Shown here piece by piece: positions 8,417 to 15,990 of a DNA stretch of 64,000 nucleotides. The notes under the pieces were generated by a model, which saw only the letters and a program-made list of their open reading frames with translations, was not told where the DNA came from and did not search any database. Source of the stretch: Streptomyces lincolnensis (GTDB lineage Bacteria; Actinomycetota; Actinomycetes; Streptomycetales; Streptomycetaceae); NCBI RefSeq assembly GCF_021173675.1, contig NZ_JAIHON010000001.1, forward strand, positions 496,001-560,000. The letters run 5' to 3'. The stretch's first letter is position 1. Each line of letters begins with the position of its first letter. The position numbers and the translations under genes are program-made.

Positions 8417-9064
8417 TCAGGCCGACTTCCCTCCCGTGCACGCCGCGCCCGGCTCCGGCGTCTGGTCGCCCTGGACGTACTTGGTGAGGAACGCGTTCAC
8501 ACGCGGGTCCGAGGCGGAGTTGACGTTCAGCTGCTTGCCCCAGGCCGACAGGGTGATCGGGGAGGACTGGTCGGCGTAGGGGCTCATGAGGGTGTACGGC
8601 GTCCCCTGGACCTTGTCCTTCAGGGCGCTGACGTCGGTGTCCGCGGCCTTGTCGTTGTAGGTGATCCAGACGGCGCCGTGTTCGAGGGAGTGGACGGCGT
8701 TGACCTCGGCTATCTCCTGGTCGTAGACGTCGCCGTTGCAGTTCATCCAGACCTGGTGGTGGTCCCCGCCGACCGCCGGGGACATCTTGTAGTCGACCGG
8801 CGTGGTGACGTGGTTCTGGCCGAGGTCCTTGAAGCTTCGCTCGCCCTTGATCGGGGCGGCGGCCGCGCGTTCCTCGGCCGCGTTCTCGGCCTGGCTGCGG
8901 TCCACGAGGTACCAGCCGCCGCCGATCACACCGGCGACGATGACCCCGCTGCACACCCAGGTGATCATGCGGTTGCGGCGCTCGCGGGCCTCCTGGGCGC
9001 GGCGCATCTCTTCGACCTTGGCGCGGCGTTCGGCGCGCTGGGCCTTGGTTCGGGACGATCCCAT
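8417..9064 (-). CDS. DUF3105 family membrane-anchored protein
   Basis: A 215-residue protein. ATG 9064 is preceded by a CAAGGAC box about 6 bases upstream; the frame stays open further upstream without a better start. The N-terminal 30 residues are highly charged and helical (SRTKAQRAERRAKVEEMRR), then one TM segment (residues 35-52) and an extracellular DUF3105 domain with the conserved GDHHQVWMNCNGDVYD region, the LEHGAVWITY motif and a C-terminal cysteine. Function unknown; proteins of this type are common in actinobacteria, often near copper- or metal-handling genes, and a metal sensor/transporter pair lies 750 bases away on the other strand. Confidence 0.88.
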   Translation of the reverse strand: MGSSRTKAQRAERRAKVEEMRRAQEARERRNRMITWVCSGVIVAGVIGGGWYLVDRSQAENAAEERAAAAPIKGERSFKDLGQNHVTTPVDYKMSPAVGGDHHQVWMNCNGDVYDQEIAEVNAVHSLEHGAVWITYNDKAADTDVSALKDKVQGTPYTLMSPYADQSSPITLSAWGKQLNVNSASDPRVNAFLTKYVQGDQTPEPGAACTGGKSA

Positions 9065-9106
9065 GGCATGTCCTTGTCCCCACCGTGCGGGCGACGGCGC
9101 GCCGGA

Positions 9107-9130
9107 GCGGTGGTGCGGTGGTGCGGTGGT
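9107..9130. repeat. Three tandem copies of the octamer GCGGTGGT
   Basis: Three exact 8-bp units followed by a partial, diverged copy lie in the 169-base gap between the small secreted-protein gene and the DUF3105 gene. No ORF in this gap looks real. Confidence 0.85.
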
Positions 9131-9233
9131 GCGGTTCGGGTGGTGGCGTCCGGCGCGCTCGCGGATGCGGCGGCGGGACGGGGCGGCGGGCACGGCGGCG
9201 CGCGAGGGCACGCGGCCGTGCGGTCGGCCGCTC

Positions 9234-9689
9234 CTAGATCCGCTGGACCTGGAGTTGGTGGATGCCGGGGGTGCGGGCGAGATCGGGCGGTGCGCCTCGA
9301 ACGGGCGGTGCGCCGGGCGTGCCGAGGGTGGACACGTCCACGGCACGGGGGCAGGGCGCCGGCAGGGGCGAGGCGGTGTTCGCGGCGGCTCCGGTGGTGG
9401 AGCGGCCGTGGGTGTCGCCGGGCCCGTGCTCGGTGTTGGGGCAGGTGCGGTCGGCCTCCACGGCCGCGACGGCGCGGGCTCCGGCGCCGGCAGCAGCGAG
9501 GACGGACGGTTCTGCCGTCGTCCCGCCGGCGGAGACCGAGGCGCCCGGCGGCGGGGAGGTCTCGGCGGAGGTGTGGGTGCAGATCGGCAGCACCCACATC
9601 AGGACGGCGAGCAGCGCGGCCCAGCGCAGCACGACGAACGGGGCCGTGTCTCCCGCCCCGCCCCGCGGTCCCTGGCGCCGGTTGTTCAT
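9234..9689 (-). CDS. Small secreted or membrane-anchored protein of unknown function
   Basis: A 151-residue protein (MNNRRQGPRGGAGD start). A basic N-terminus is followed by one hydrophobic segment (VVLRWAALLAVLMWVLP) and an Ala/Thr/Pro-rich exported tail carrying three or four cysteines. ATG 9689 is the only sensible start. It lies upstream of the DUF3105 gene on the same strand (169 bases apart) and could be co-transcribed. I do not recognise the family. The long hydrophobic-then-disordered layout supports an envelope location. Confidence 0.7.
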   Translation of the reverse strand: MNNRRQGPRGGAGDTAPFVVLRWAALLAVLMWVLPICTHTSAETSPPPGASVSAGGTTAEPSVLAAAGAGARAVAAVEADRTCPNTEHGPGDTHGRSTTGAAANTASPLPAPCPRAVDVSTLGTPGAPPVRGAPPDLARTPGIHQLQVQRI

Positions 9690-9779
9690 CGCGGCAGATC
9701 GTAACCAACGGCGCGGCGGGGACGGGACGGGGCCCGGACAGTCGATGGTCCATGGCTCATGATTAATGGTTCATGGTTT

Positions 9780-9805
9780 CCTGAATTCAAGGTTCTGCGT
9801 ATCGT
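9780..9805 (+). promoter_or_regulatory. CmtR-type operator and promoter candidate
   Basis: A palindrome CCTGAATTCAAGG (9780-9792; perfect TGAATTCA core) lies just upstream of a -10-like TATCGT at 9800-9805, which in turn is 6 bases before the GTG start at 9812. That geometry fits a leaderless transcript with the operator between -35 and -10, the usual place for an ArsR-family repressor to block transcription. Confidence 0.55.
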
Positions 9806-9811
9806 CGGGGT

Positions 9812-10147
9812 GTGCTGACCCTCGCCTCCGACATCGACGCCCTGGCCCGTTTCGGCCGCGCGCTCGCCGACCCGATCCGCTGTCGCATCCTGCTCGCGCT
9901 GCGCGATGCCCCGGCCCATCCGGCCGACCTCGCCGACAGGTTGGAGATCTCCCGTACCCGGCTCTCCAACCACCTCGCCTGCCTGCGCGACTGCGGGATC
10001 GTCGTCGCCGTCCCCGAGGGCCGCCGGGTGCGGTACGAACTGGCCGACCCCCGCCTCGGACACGCCCTGGACGACCTGCGCGGGGCCGTCCTCGCCGTCG
10101 AGGCCGACCGCAGCTGCGCGGACGCGGAAGAGAAGGGCTGCTGCTGA
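9812..10147 (+). CDS. cmtR: ArsR/SmtB-family metal sensor of the CmtR (Cd/Pb) type
   Basis: A 111-residue winged-helix repressor. Numbered from GTG 9812, cysteines fall at 57 and 61 (HLACLRDC in the recognition helix) and at 102 (DRSCADAEE), exactly the three ligands known for Mycobacterium tuberculosis CmtR, which senses Cd(II)/Pb(II). Further cysteines at 24 and in the C-terminal GCC could add ligands. No Shine-Dalgarno is present, and the -10 spacing suggests a leaderless mRNA. Its stop overlaps the start of the transporter gene (ATGA at 10144-10149 region), so the two are co-translated. Expected role: derepress the exporter when toxic soft metals are present. Confidence 0.9.
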   Translation: MLTLASDIDALARFGRALADPIRCRILLALRDAPAHPADLADRLEISRTRLSNHLACLRDCGIVVAVPEGRRVRYELADPRLGHALDDLRGAVLAVEADRSCADAEEKGCC

Positions 10148-10896
10148 TGACGGCCGTGCCCCTCGGTCCCGCGCCGCACCGCCAGTCCCAACTGGCGGGG
10201 CGCATACGTCTGTTGGTCGCCGCCACCATCGCCTACAACGTCGTCGAGGCGGTCGTCGCGATCGCCGCGGGGGCCATCGCCTCCTCCACCGCCCTGATCG
10301 GCTTCGGCCTCGACTCGGTCGTCGAGGTCTCCTCGGCGGCCGCGGTCGCCTGGCAGTTCTCGGCGCGTGAGCATGCCGTACGGGAGGCACGGGAGAGGAC
10401 CGCGCTGCGGATCATCGCGGTCTCCTTCTTCGCGCTGGCCGCCTATGTCACCGTCGACGCCGTCCGGGCCCTGACCGGCGCCGGGGAGGCCCGGCACTCC
10501 ACGGTCGGCATCGTGCTCGCCGCGCTCTCGCTCGTGGTCATGCCGTTCCTGTCCGCCGCCCAGCGCCGTGCCGGACGCGAACTGGGTTCGGCGTCGGCTG
10601 TCGCCGACTCCAAGCAGACCCTGCTGTGCACCTATCTGTCGGCCGTCCTGCTCGTCGGCCTGCTGGCCAACTCCCTGTTCGGCTGGAGCTGGGCCGACCC
10701 GATCGCCGCCCTGGTGATCGCCGCCGTGGCGGTGAAGGAGGGGCGGGAGGCATGGCGGGGGGACGGCTGCTGCGCCGTGCCGGTGTCCGCGGGGTCTGCG
10801 GTGACCACCGGGGTCACCGAGACCACCGACGTCACGGGAGTCACAGGAGCTATAAAAGCCACTGACCGGGATTCGCACGGCTGCTCCTGCTGCTGA
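10147..10896 (+). CDS. Cation diffusion facilitator-type metal transporter with Cys-rich tail
   Basis: A 249-residue membrane protein with about five or six TM helices. GFGLDSVVEV in an early helix and ADSKQTLLC plus ADPIAAL later occupy the places of CDF metal-binding Asp residues. The short form without a large cytoplasmic domain resembles TMEM163/CDF-like transporters often paired with CmtR. The C-terminal tail ends HGCSCC, a likely soft-metal docking site, preceded by a Thr/Val repeat stretch (TTGVTETTDVTGVTG). ATG 10147 overlaps the cmtR stop by one base, so translation is coupled. Probable Cd/Pb/Zn exporter; the metal is inferred from the regulator. Confidence 0.85.
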   Translation: MTAVPLGPAPHRQSQLAGRIRLLVAATIAYNVVEAVVAIAAGAIASSTALIGFGLDSVVEVSSAAAVAWQFSAREHAVREARERTALRIIAVSFFALAAYVTVDAVRALTGAGEARHSTVGIVLAALSLVVMPFLSAAQRRAGRELGSASAVADSKQTLLCTYLSAVLLVGLLANSLFGWSWADPIAALVIAAVAVKEGREAWRGDGCCAVPVSAGSAVTTGVTETTDVTGVTGAIKATDRDSHGCSCC

Positions 10897-10927
10897 CCTC
10901 CGTACGGGCGGCGCCCGCCACGGGCCT

Positions 10928-11818
10928 TCAGGAGACGGGATCCAGCAGGCGCTTGGGGTGCATCCCGTCGACCATGCCGAGGAAGGGCGGGTGGATGCTG
11001 TAGCCGAGCATCCGGCGGATGTCCTCGGACACCGCACGGACCGTGTCGCGGGTGGTGGACAGCGTGAACGCCTCCTGCGGCCGGAGCCAGGGCTCGCAGT
11101 ACTGGGCCGTGACCGCCAGGCGGGCGTCGGCGGAGGTGTTGGCACCGCCCCCGTGCCACAGGGTGCCGACGAAGAAGACGCAGGAGCCGGGCGGCATGAC
11201 GGCCTTCACGCGGGTGTCGCCGTCGGCCGGTCGCCGGCCGTCGCCCCAGTGGTGGCTGCCCGGCAGGACCACGGTGGCGCCGTTCTCCTCGGTGAAGGCG
11301 TCGATGGCCCACACGGTGGCCGCGCCCAGCGCCGGCCGCGGGCGGGGGACCGGGTACATGCCGTCGTCGTGGTGGAGCAGTTGGGCGTCCTCGCCGGGGA
11401 GGATGTTGATGACCTGGAGCTGCGAGAGCAGGTGGTTGGGCATCAGCAGCCGGTCCAGCAGGGCCAGCACCCGCGGGTGGTCGACCAGGCGGTCGCAGGC
11501 CCGGGTCTTGTCCAGAACGCTGTAGAGGCGCTGGGTGGCCCGGCCCTCGAAGGTGTTGCGGCCGGTGTGGTCCAGCAGGGGCGTCACGGCGGCCCGGACG
11601 TCCTCGCACTCGGACTCGGTGAGCAGGTCGCGCAGGATGACGTAGCCGTCGCGTTCGAGGGCGGCGAGGTCGGCGTCGACGGTCGCGGCGGGGACGGCGG
11701 CGCCGCCGCTCGCCGTGGCCCGGTGACGTCGGGCCAGGTCGGCGTGGAGGCCGTCGAGCGAGTCGATGGTGTCGACCCGGGCGGGACCGGGGTCAGGAGC
11801 GTCGGACGTGCGGGACAT
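10928..11818 (-). CDS. Phytanoyl-CoA dioxygenase (PhyH) family Fe(II)/2-oxoglutarate oxygenase
   Basis: A 296-residue protein. From residue ~50 it follows the PhyH double-stranded beta-helix: LERDGYVILRDLL, then the metal-binding HxD in LLHHDDGMYP and the distal His in LWHGGGANTS, with the GSHHWGDG and conserved Arg region between and after. These enzymes hydroxylate small molecules using Fe(II), O2 and 2-oxoglutarate. The ATG at 11818 is 15 bases from the stop of the TetR gene on the same strand, with GAGGGGAG in the gap, so the two form an operon with TetR first. The substrate is not evident. An FAD monooxygenase further upstream on the same strand may belong to the same pathway. Confidence 0.9.
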   Translation of the reverse strand: MSRTSDAPDPGPARVDTIDSLDGLHADLARRHRATASGGAAVPAATVDADLAALERDGYVILRDLLTESECEDVRAAVTPLLDHTGRNTFEGRATQRLYSVLDKTRACDRLVDHPRVLALLDRLLMPNHLLSQLQVINILPGEDAQLLHHDDGMYPVPRPRPALGAATVWAIDAFTEENGATVVLPGSHHWGDGRRPADGDTRVKAVMPPGSCVFFVGTLWHGGGANTSADARLAVTAQYCEPWLRPQEAFTLSTTRDTVRAVSEDIRRMLGYSIHPPFLGMVDGMHPKRLLDPVS

Positions 11819-11833
11819 GGGGTGGTGCTCCCC

Positions 11834-12439
11834 TCAGGAGGAGGACGGTGGTGAGGTCAGTCCCACGGCTCCGGAGACGAAGGTCCACAGGTGGCCGACG
11901 AGTTCCTCGGCGGGCGGGCGCGGGGTGCGGGTGAGGGCGGTGGAGATCAGGGCGTGGGTGCCGCCGAGGGTGGCCGCGGCGAGGAGTTCGGGGTCCCGGT
12001 CGGCGGGGAGTTCACCGGCGTGCTGGCCACGGGCCATGTTGCGGGCGCCCAGTTCGATCAGCGCGTGCAGCCGGCGGGCGTTCGCCGCGGCGACCTCCGC
12101 GTCGCCGACCAGGCCGCCCAGGACCACGGGGGCCAGCGGTTCGGCGTACAGGAAGGCCACCCAGTCGTCGATCCGCCGCTGCTCGCGCTCGGCCCAGGTG
12201 GCGGCGGCGTACTCACGGAGGGCCGCCGCCTCCCCGAGGCGCTCGTAGAAGTCGTCCAGCACGGCGATCAGCAGGCCGCTGCGGGTGCCGAAGTACCGGT
12301 AGGGCAGGCCCGTGCTGACCCCGGCCCGGCGGGTGACCGCGGCGACCTCCAGCTCACCGGTGGCGGCGAGTTCCTCGGCGGCGGCGCGCAGCAGCTTCTC
12401 CCGTGAGCCTGCGGATCTGGGTGTCCTGGATGCGGTCAT
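11834..12439 (-). CDS. TetR-family transcriptional regulator
   Basis: A 201-residue protein with the TetR HTH in residues 10-55 (SREKLLRAAAEELAATG, then AVTRRAGVSTGLPYRYFGTR) and a helical ligand domain. ATG 12439. It is promoter-proximal in an operon with the PhyH oxygenase (15-base gap). A perfect inverted repeat lies 18 bases upstream of its start and probably is the autoregulatory operator. It likely represses the oxygenase until a ligand binds. Confidence 0.92.
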   Translation of the reverse strand: MTASRTPRSAGSREKLLRAAAEELAATGELEVAAVTRRAGVSTGLPYRYFGTRSGLLIAVLDDFYERLGEAAALREYAAATWAEREQRRIDDWVAFLYAEPLAPVVLGGLVGDAEVAAANARRLHALIELGARNMARGQHAGELPADRDPELLAAATLGGTHALISTALTRTPRPPAEELVGHLWTFVSGAVGLTSPPSSS

Positions 12440-12456
12440 GACAGCGAGTTTAAGTT

Positions 12457-12467
12457 GAGTTCAACTC
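12457..12467 (-). promoter_or_regulatory. Candidate TetR operator (GAGTT-n-AACTC)
   Basis: An 11-bp perfect inverted repeat GAGTTCAACTC in an AT-rich patch (unusual here) just upstream of the TetR start, with an additional GAGTT half-site at 12447-12451. Position and symmetry fit a TetR dimer site controlling the tetR-phyH operon. Confidence 0.6.
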
Positions 12468-12538
12468 ATTATTCCAGCCCCCCCCTGCTTGGGCGGTCCA
12501 GATTCCGGTGGTACCAGGGAGCCGGCGCGCCGGGCGGT

Positions 12539-12604
12539 CGTCAGACGGGAAGCCACCGCGCGTCAGAAGGGAAGCCGGCGGTCGTCAGCGGGGAAGCCAC
12601 CGGT
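12539..12604. repeat. Three tandem 22-bp repeats, each carrying a minus-strand stop codon
   Basis: Units at 12539-12560, 12561-12582 and 12583-12604 share CGTCAG, then GGGAAGCC with few differences. On the minus strand each reads a short W/R-L-P-x-stop ending; the one nearest the gene (stop at 12585-12587) closes the FAD monooxygenase. Because 22 is not a multiple of 3, the three stops lie in three different frames. Confidence 0.85.
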
Positions 12605-14105
12605 CGGCATAGGCGCGCAGCCCGTCCAGGTGCGCGCCGCGGGCCACATGGCCGAGGTAGCCGTCCGGGCGTACGAGGCCCTGGGCGACCTCCGGCCAGG
12701 GGCCCTCCGCGGCCAGACGGTGGACGGTGAGCAGGGTCTCCCGGCCGCGCAGGAGGGGGGCGAGGCGTTTCTCGGACCACAGGTGGGGCGGGCCGGTGAG
12801 GAGCAGGTGCCAGCCGGGGGCGGCGGTGCGTGCCTGGAGGCCGCGGGGCAGGTCGGGCAGCCGGTCCCCGGCACGCGGGCCGCGCGCCGGCGGGCGGGTT
12901 CCGGCGCGGGAGAGGGGGCTGGGCCGGTAGTGGATGCCGAGTTCCGAGACGGTACGGAAGATCCGCCCGCGCAGTCCGGTCGAGCGCAGCGCCAGCGGGA
13001 TCAGCCGCGGGGCCAGCCGGGTGCGCGCCAGCCGTAGGAGGGGGTGGTGGCCCGTGGCGAGGGCGAAGGCGCGGTCGGTGAGGCCGCGGACGCCGTGGCC
13101 GACGGGGGCGCGCTCGCTCTCGTACGTCGCCAGCAGCCGTTCGGGTGCCCTGCCGTGGCAGACCTGGGCGAGTTTCCAGCCCAGGTTCAGGGCGTCCTGG
13201 ATGCCGGTGTTCATGCCCTGGGCGCCGGCCGGGCTGTGGATGTGCGCCGCGTCGCCGGCCAGGAAGAAGGGGCCCGAACGGTAGCGTGCGGCGCCCCGGT
13301 TGTGCAGGCGGAAGGCGGTCGCCCACACCGGGTCGCGCAGCACCAGGCCGTCCGGCGTCCAGCGGTCGACGATCCGCTGGAGGAGCTCCCGCGTCACCTC
13401 GGCGTCGACGGGCGTCCCGGGCGGGCGCATCGCGAGCATCCGCCAGGTGGCCGGTTCGCCGAGCGGGAAGAAGAACAGCATCCCGGCGCCGGTCGGATAG
13501 CTGTGCGCGGCGCCCTGCTCCAGCCCGTCGACCTCCAGGTCGGCCAGCAGGAACGTCTGCGGATAGGCGTACCCCTCGAAGCCGATGCCCGCCTGGGTCC
13601 GTACGGTGCTGTGGGCGCCGTCGCAGCCGACGACGTACCGGGCGCGCACGGTCTCCTCCGCGCCGTCCCGCCGCAGCCGGCAGGTGACGAGCCCGCCCGT
13701 CCGCTCCGCCCCCACCAGCTCCGTGCCCCGCTCGACCTCGACGTCCCGCGCGGCCAGCCAGGTGCCCAGGACGCGCTCGGTCTCGGCCTGCGAGAGGAAC
13801 AGCAGGAAGGGGTACGGCGTGTCGTCGCAGCCGATGTCGAACAGCGGCAGCCGCACCACCCGCCGCGGCAGATGCAGACACAGCCGGACCGCCGGGTTGC
13901 CCCGCTCGACCAGTTCCTCCGTGATCCCGAACCCGGCCAGGGCCTCCAGGGTGCGGGGCTGGATCGCGAGCGCCCGGGACTCCCGTACCCGGTCCAAGGA
14001 GCGGTCCACGATCCTGAACCGGGCCCCGTGCGCGCCCAGTTGGGCGCCGAGGGCGAGTCCGGTCGGTCCCGCGCCCACCACGAGCACGTCCAGCGGAGCC
14101 GTCAT
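12585..14105 (-). CDS. FAD-dependent aromatic/polyketide hydroxylase (PHBH fold, MhpA/RdmE type)
   Basis: A 506-residue flavoprotein. ATG 14105 (MTAPLDVLVVGAGPTGLALG) gives the GxGxxG FAD site at the N-terminus; further motifs are YVVGCDGAHSTVR (DG motif) and the GD motif in FLAGDAAHIHSP followed by GMNTGIQDALNLGWKL. The ~120-residue C-terminus has the thioredoxin-like region of phenol-hydroxylase-type enzymes. NAD(P)H-dependent hydroxylation of an aromatic ring is the likely reaction. It is divergent to a broken ArsR-type gene with a shared palindrome between them, so it was probably under that regulator. A longer in-frame extension to 14309 crosses that palindrome and is unlikely. Confidence 0.9.
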   Translation of the reverse strand: MTAPLDVLVVGAGPTGLALGAQLGAHGARFRIVDRSLDRVRESRALAIQPRTLEALAGFGITEELVERGNPAVRLCLHLPRRVVRLPLFDIGCDDTPYPFLLFLSQAETERVLGTWLAARDVEVERGTELVGAERTGGLVTCRLRRDGAEETVRARYVVGCDGAHSTVRTQAGIGFEGYAYPQTFLLADLEVDGLEQGAAHSYPTGAGMLFFFPLGEPATWRMLAMRPPGTPVDAEVTRELLQRIVDRWTPDGLVLRDPVWATAFRLHNRGAARYRSGPFFLAGDAAHIHSPAGAQGMNTGIQDALNLGWKLAQVCHGRAPERLLATYESERAPVGHGVRGLTDRAFALATGHHPLLRLARTRLAPRLIPLALRSTGLRGRIFRTVSELGIHYRPSPLSRAGTRPPARGPRAGDRLPDLPRGLQARTAAPGWHLLLTGPPHLWSEKRLAPLLRGRETLLTVHRLAAEGPWPEVAQGLVRPDGYLGHVARGAHLDGLRAYADRWLPR

Positions 14106-14127
14106 GACTCCACGGTAGTGCTTCAGC

Positions 14128-14151
14128 ATATTTGCGTGGAAGCGCAAGTAT
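14128..14151. promoter_or_regulatory. Inverted repeat between the hydroxylase and the broken ArsR gene
   Basis: Arms ATATTTGCG (14128-14136) and CGCAAGTAT (14143-14151) match at 8 of 9 positions around a 6-base spacer. The site covers the GTG start of the ArsR-like gene and lies 23 bases upstream of the hydroxylase start, as expected for an ArsR operator. Confidence 0.6.
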
Positions 14152-14534
14152 CGTCGTGGGACGAGGAGCGGGCCGAGCGGTCGGTGACCGTACTCAAGGC
14201 GGTCGCGGACCCTTCGCGCTACCGGCTGCTGTAGGCGCTGAGCGGGCGGGAGCTGCCGATCGGCCGTCTCGCGGAGTTCATCGAGTTCATCGAGTTCATC
14301 GGCGCGCACGTCCCGGCCACCTCACAGCACCTGGCGAAGCTGCGCGCCGCCGGGCTGGTGCCGTCCCGGCGGGAGGGCGCCCGGATCTTCTACCGGGTGG
14401 CGGGTCCGCAGGCGCGGGCTCTGCTGGAGGGCGCGGCGCGGGCGGCGGACGCGGCGCAGGCCGCGTCGGCCGGTGGGGCCGAAGCCGGTGCCCGCGCCGT
14501 GGGCGTCCGGCGCAGGGCGGTCGTCGGGCACTGA
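14136..14534 (+). pseudogene. ArsR-family regulator broken by an in-frame amber codon
   Basis: From GTG 14136 the frame encodes a typical ArsR-type winged helix: ERSVTVLKAVADPSRYRLL, then a TAG at 14232-14234, then ALSGRELPIGRLAEF and PATSQHLAKLRAAGLVPSRR, with GARIFYRVA as the wing, ending at TGA 14532. Everything else is in frame, so a single stop splits the HTH. A 9-bp unit (GAGTTCATC) is also tripled at 14274-14300, inserting an EFIEFI expansion between helices. Both lesions argue for a decayed gene. Restart after the TAG would lack the first helices. It is divergent to the FAD hydroxylase it may once have controlled. Confidence 0.8.
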
Positions 14535-14538
14535 GGGC

Positions 14539-14960
14539 TCACGCCCCCGTCCGGCGCCAGGCGGCAAGGACCACGGCCGGTTCCCGGCTGATCCGGGCGA
14601 TCGCGCGCTCCGCCGGGGTGTTGTCGGCGCCGCGGGGGGGATGTCGGCGCGCATCCGGACCCGGCCCTCCTCCCCCGCCACCGTGTCCGGAGAGGGCGCG
14701 GCGCAGGCCGATCAGGCCGAGGCCCCGCCGGGGACCGCCCGGACGCGGACCACCGAGACCGGTACCCTCTCCCGCCACCGTGGCGGTCGACCACCGCGTG
14801 CAGCAGGGTGCGGACATGGGCCTCGCCCCGAGCGGCGACCACGGCCTCCACGCGGTACGGCGTGCGCACCTCGTCACCGGATCCGGGCCGCCGGTCCAGG
14901 TGCCGCGCGAGTCCGCGTACGCCGATGTCGGCCGCGACGATCACCGCCGCTCGCGGGGGG
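14539..14960 (-). pseudogene. Degraded C-terminal part of an MgtC/SapB-family protein
   Basis: Minus-strand similarity is split over frames. VAADIGVRGLARHLDRRP, TPYRVEAVVAARGEAHV and RTLLHAVVDRHGG (about 14944-14775) match the end of the membrane part and start of the cytoplasmic domain of MgtC proteins. After frame changes, EGRVRMRADI (near 14670) and TPAERAIARISREPAVVLAAWR (to about 14545) match its last strands and helix. The N-terminal membrane helices are missing, cut off near 14960, 40 bases from ynfA. Family assignment comes from recalled MgtC patterns; a frameshift-aware search would settle it. Confidence 0.5.
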
Positions 14961-15002
14961 GCTACGCCGCCACCCGGAGCCTGGCGTGAGAAGTAGCCTC
15001 GG

Positions 15003-15338
15003 TCAGTGTCCGCGCGGGGCGTACATGATCACGGCCATGCCCGCGAGGCAGATCAGCGCGCCGGTCACGTCGAAGCGGTCGGGGCGGTAGCCGTCGGCGA
15101 CCATGCCCCAGGCGATCGACCCGGCGACGAAGATGCCGCCGTACGCGGCCAGGATCCGGCCGAAGTCGGCGTCCGGCTGGAGGGTGGCGACGAAGCCGTA
15201 CAGGCCCAGGGCGATGACACCGGCCCCGATCCAGACCCAGCCCCGGTGCTCCCGCACGCCCTGCCAGACCAGCCAGGCACCCCCGATCTCGAACAGCGCG
15301 GCCAGGACGAACAGGAGGACGGAACGGGCGACGAGCAC
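15003..15338 (-). CDS. YnfA / UPF0060 family small membrane protein
   Basis: A 111-residue protein with four TM helices. GTG 15338 ([20 protein letters not shown]) gives the usual UPF0060 length (about 108-112). Conserved features visible are [11 protein letters not shown] in helix 1, [18 protein letters not shown] in helix 3 and [16 protein letters not shown] at the end. The family is structurally like small multidrug resistance transporters, and some members are reported to affect efflux. No close operon partner; the MgtC remnant follows on the same strand. Confidence 0.9.
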   Translation of the reverse strand: MLVARSVLLFVLAALFEIGGAWLVWQGVREHRGWVWIGAGVIALGLYGFVATLQPDADFGRILAAYGGIFVAGSIAWGMVADGYRPDRFDVTGALICLAGMAVIMYAPRGH

Positions 15339-15990
15339 GGGGCGAGTCCTTCGGTACGCGAAGTGAGCGGGCACGGCAGTGCGGGCGAGGCGTGGGCAGG
15401 CCCAGGAGACGGGACACCGAGGAGGGGGACACCCCCCGACGTCCGGTCCGCACACCGGTGACGGTAGCCCCTCGGCCTCGCTCCTCCAGCCGAGGGGCAC
15501 GGTCGTAGCGCGATCGCGGACCGAACCGGATCCGGTACGGCGGCAGGGGCGGCGATGGGTGCGGCGGCGGCGCCGAAGTGGACCGCCTGGCCGCCGCTGC
15601 CGGTGGCGGCGGCGCTGCTCCTAGCGCCCGCGGACCGCCGGGCCGCGCCGCGGACCAGGTCACGGCCCTATTGGTGGCGGCGGTCGCGGCGGCGCCGAGC
15701 ACGCCGGCCGATCCGCACGCCTCCATCGAGCACGCGGCGCTCCTCCCACCCAGCTCGGCGGGGACCAGCTCGCCCGCTACCCGGTCACCTGCTCGCCACC
15801 ACGCCCCCGGCGGACACACCCTCGCCATCGCGGCCCCGGCGATGAGCACCCTCCCGGTGAGCGCCCGGCCGGTCGCACGCCCGCCCCGCACACCTTCGCA
15901 GGGCTGCCCCAACTCCCCCTCCCGGCCCACGAGTCGGGGCTCGTAAGCCCCCGCCCCCCGCGCCCAGTCACCCACCCGATCAAGCCCACG
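15339..15990. other. 650-base stretch without a convincing gene
   Basis: All frames here are Pro/Arg/Ala-rich or lack a start with a ribosome site. The longest plus frame (15578-15946) and the minus frame reaching 15975 have no recognisable motif and weaker third-position GC bias than neighbours. It may hold the eroded remains of a gene between ynfA and the methyltransferase, but I cannot name it. Confidence 0.5.

Noticed and set aside
15578..15946. A 122-codon Pro/Ser/Ala-rich plus frame as a gene
   Set aside because: No ribosome site, no motif and unusual codon use; both strands look equally unconvincing.
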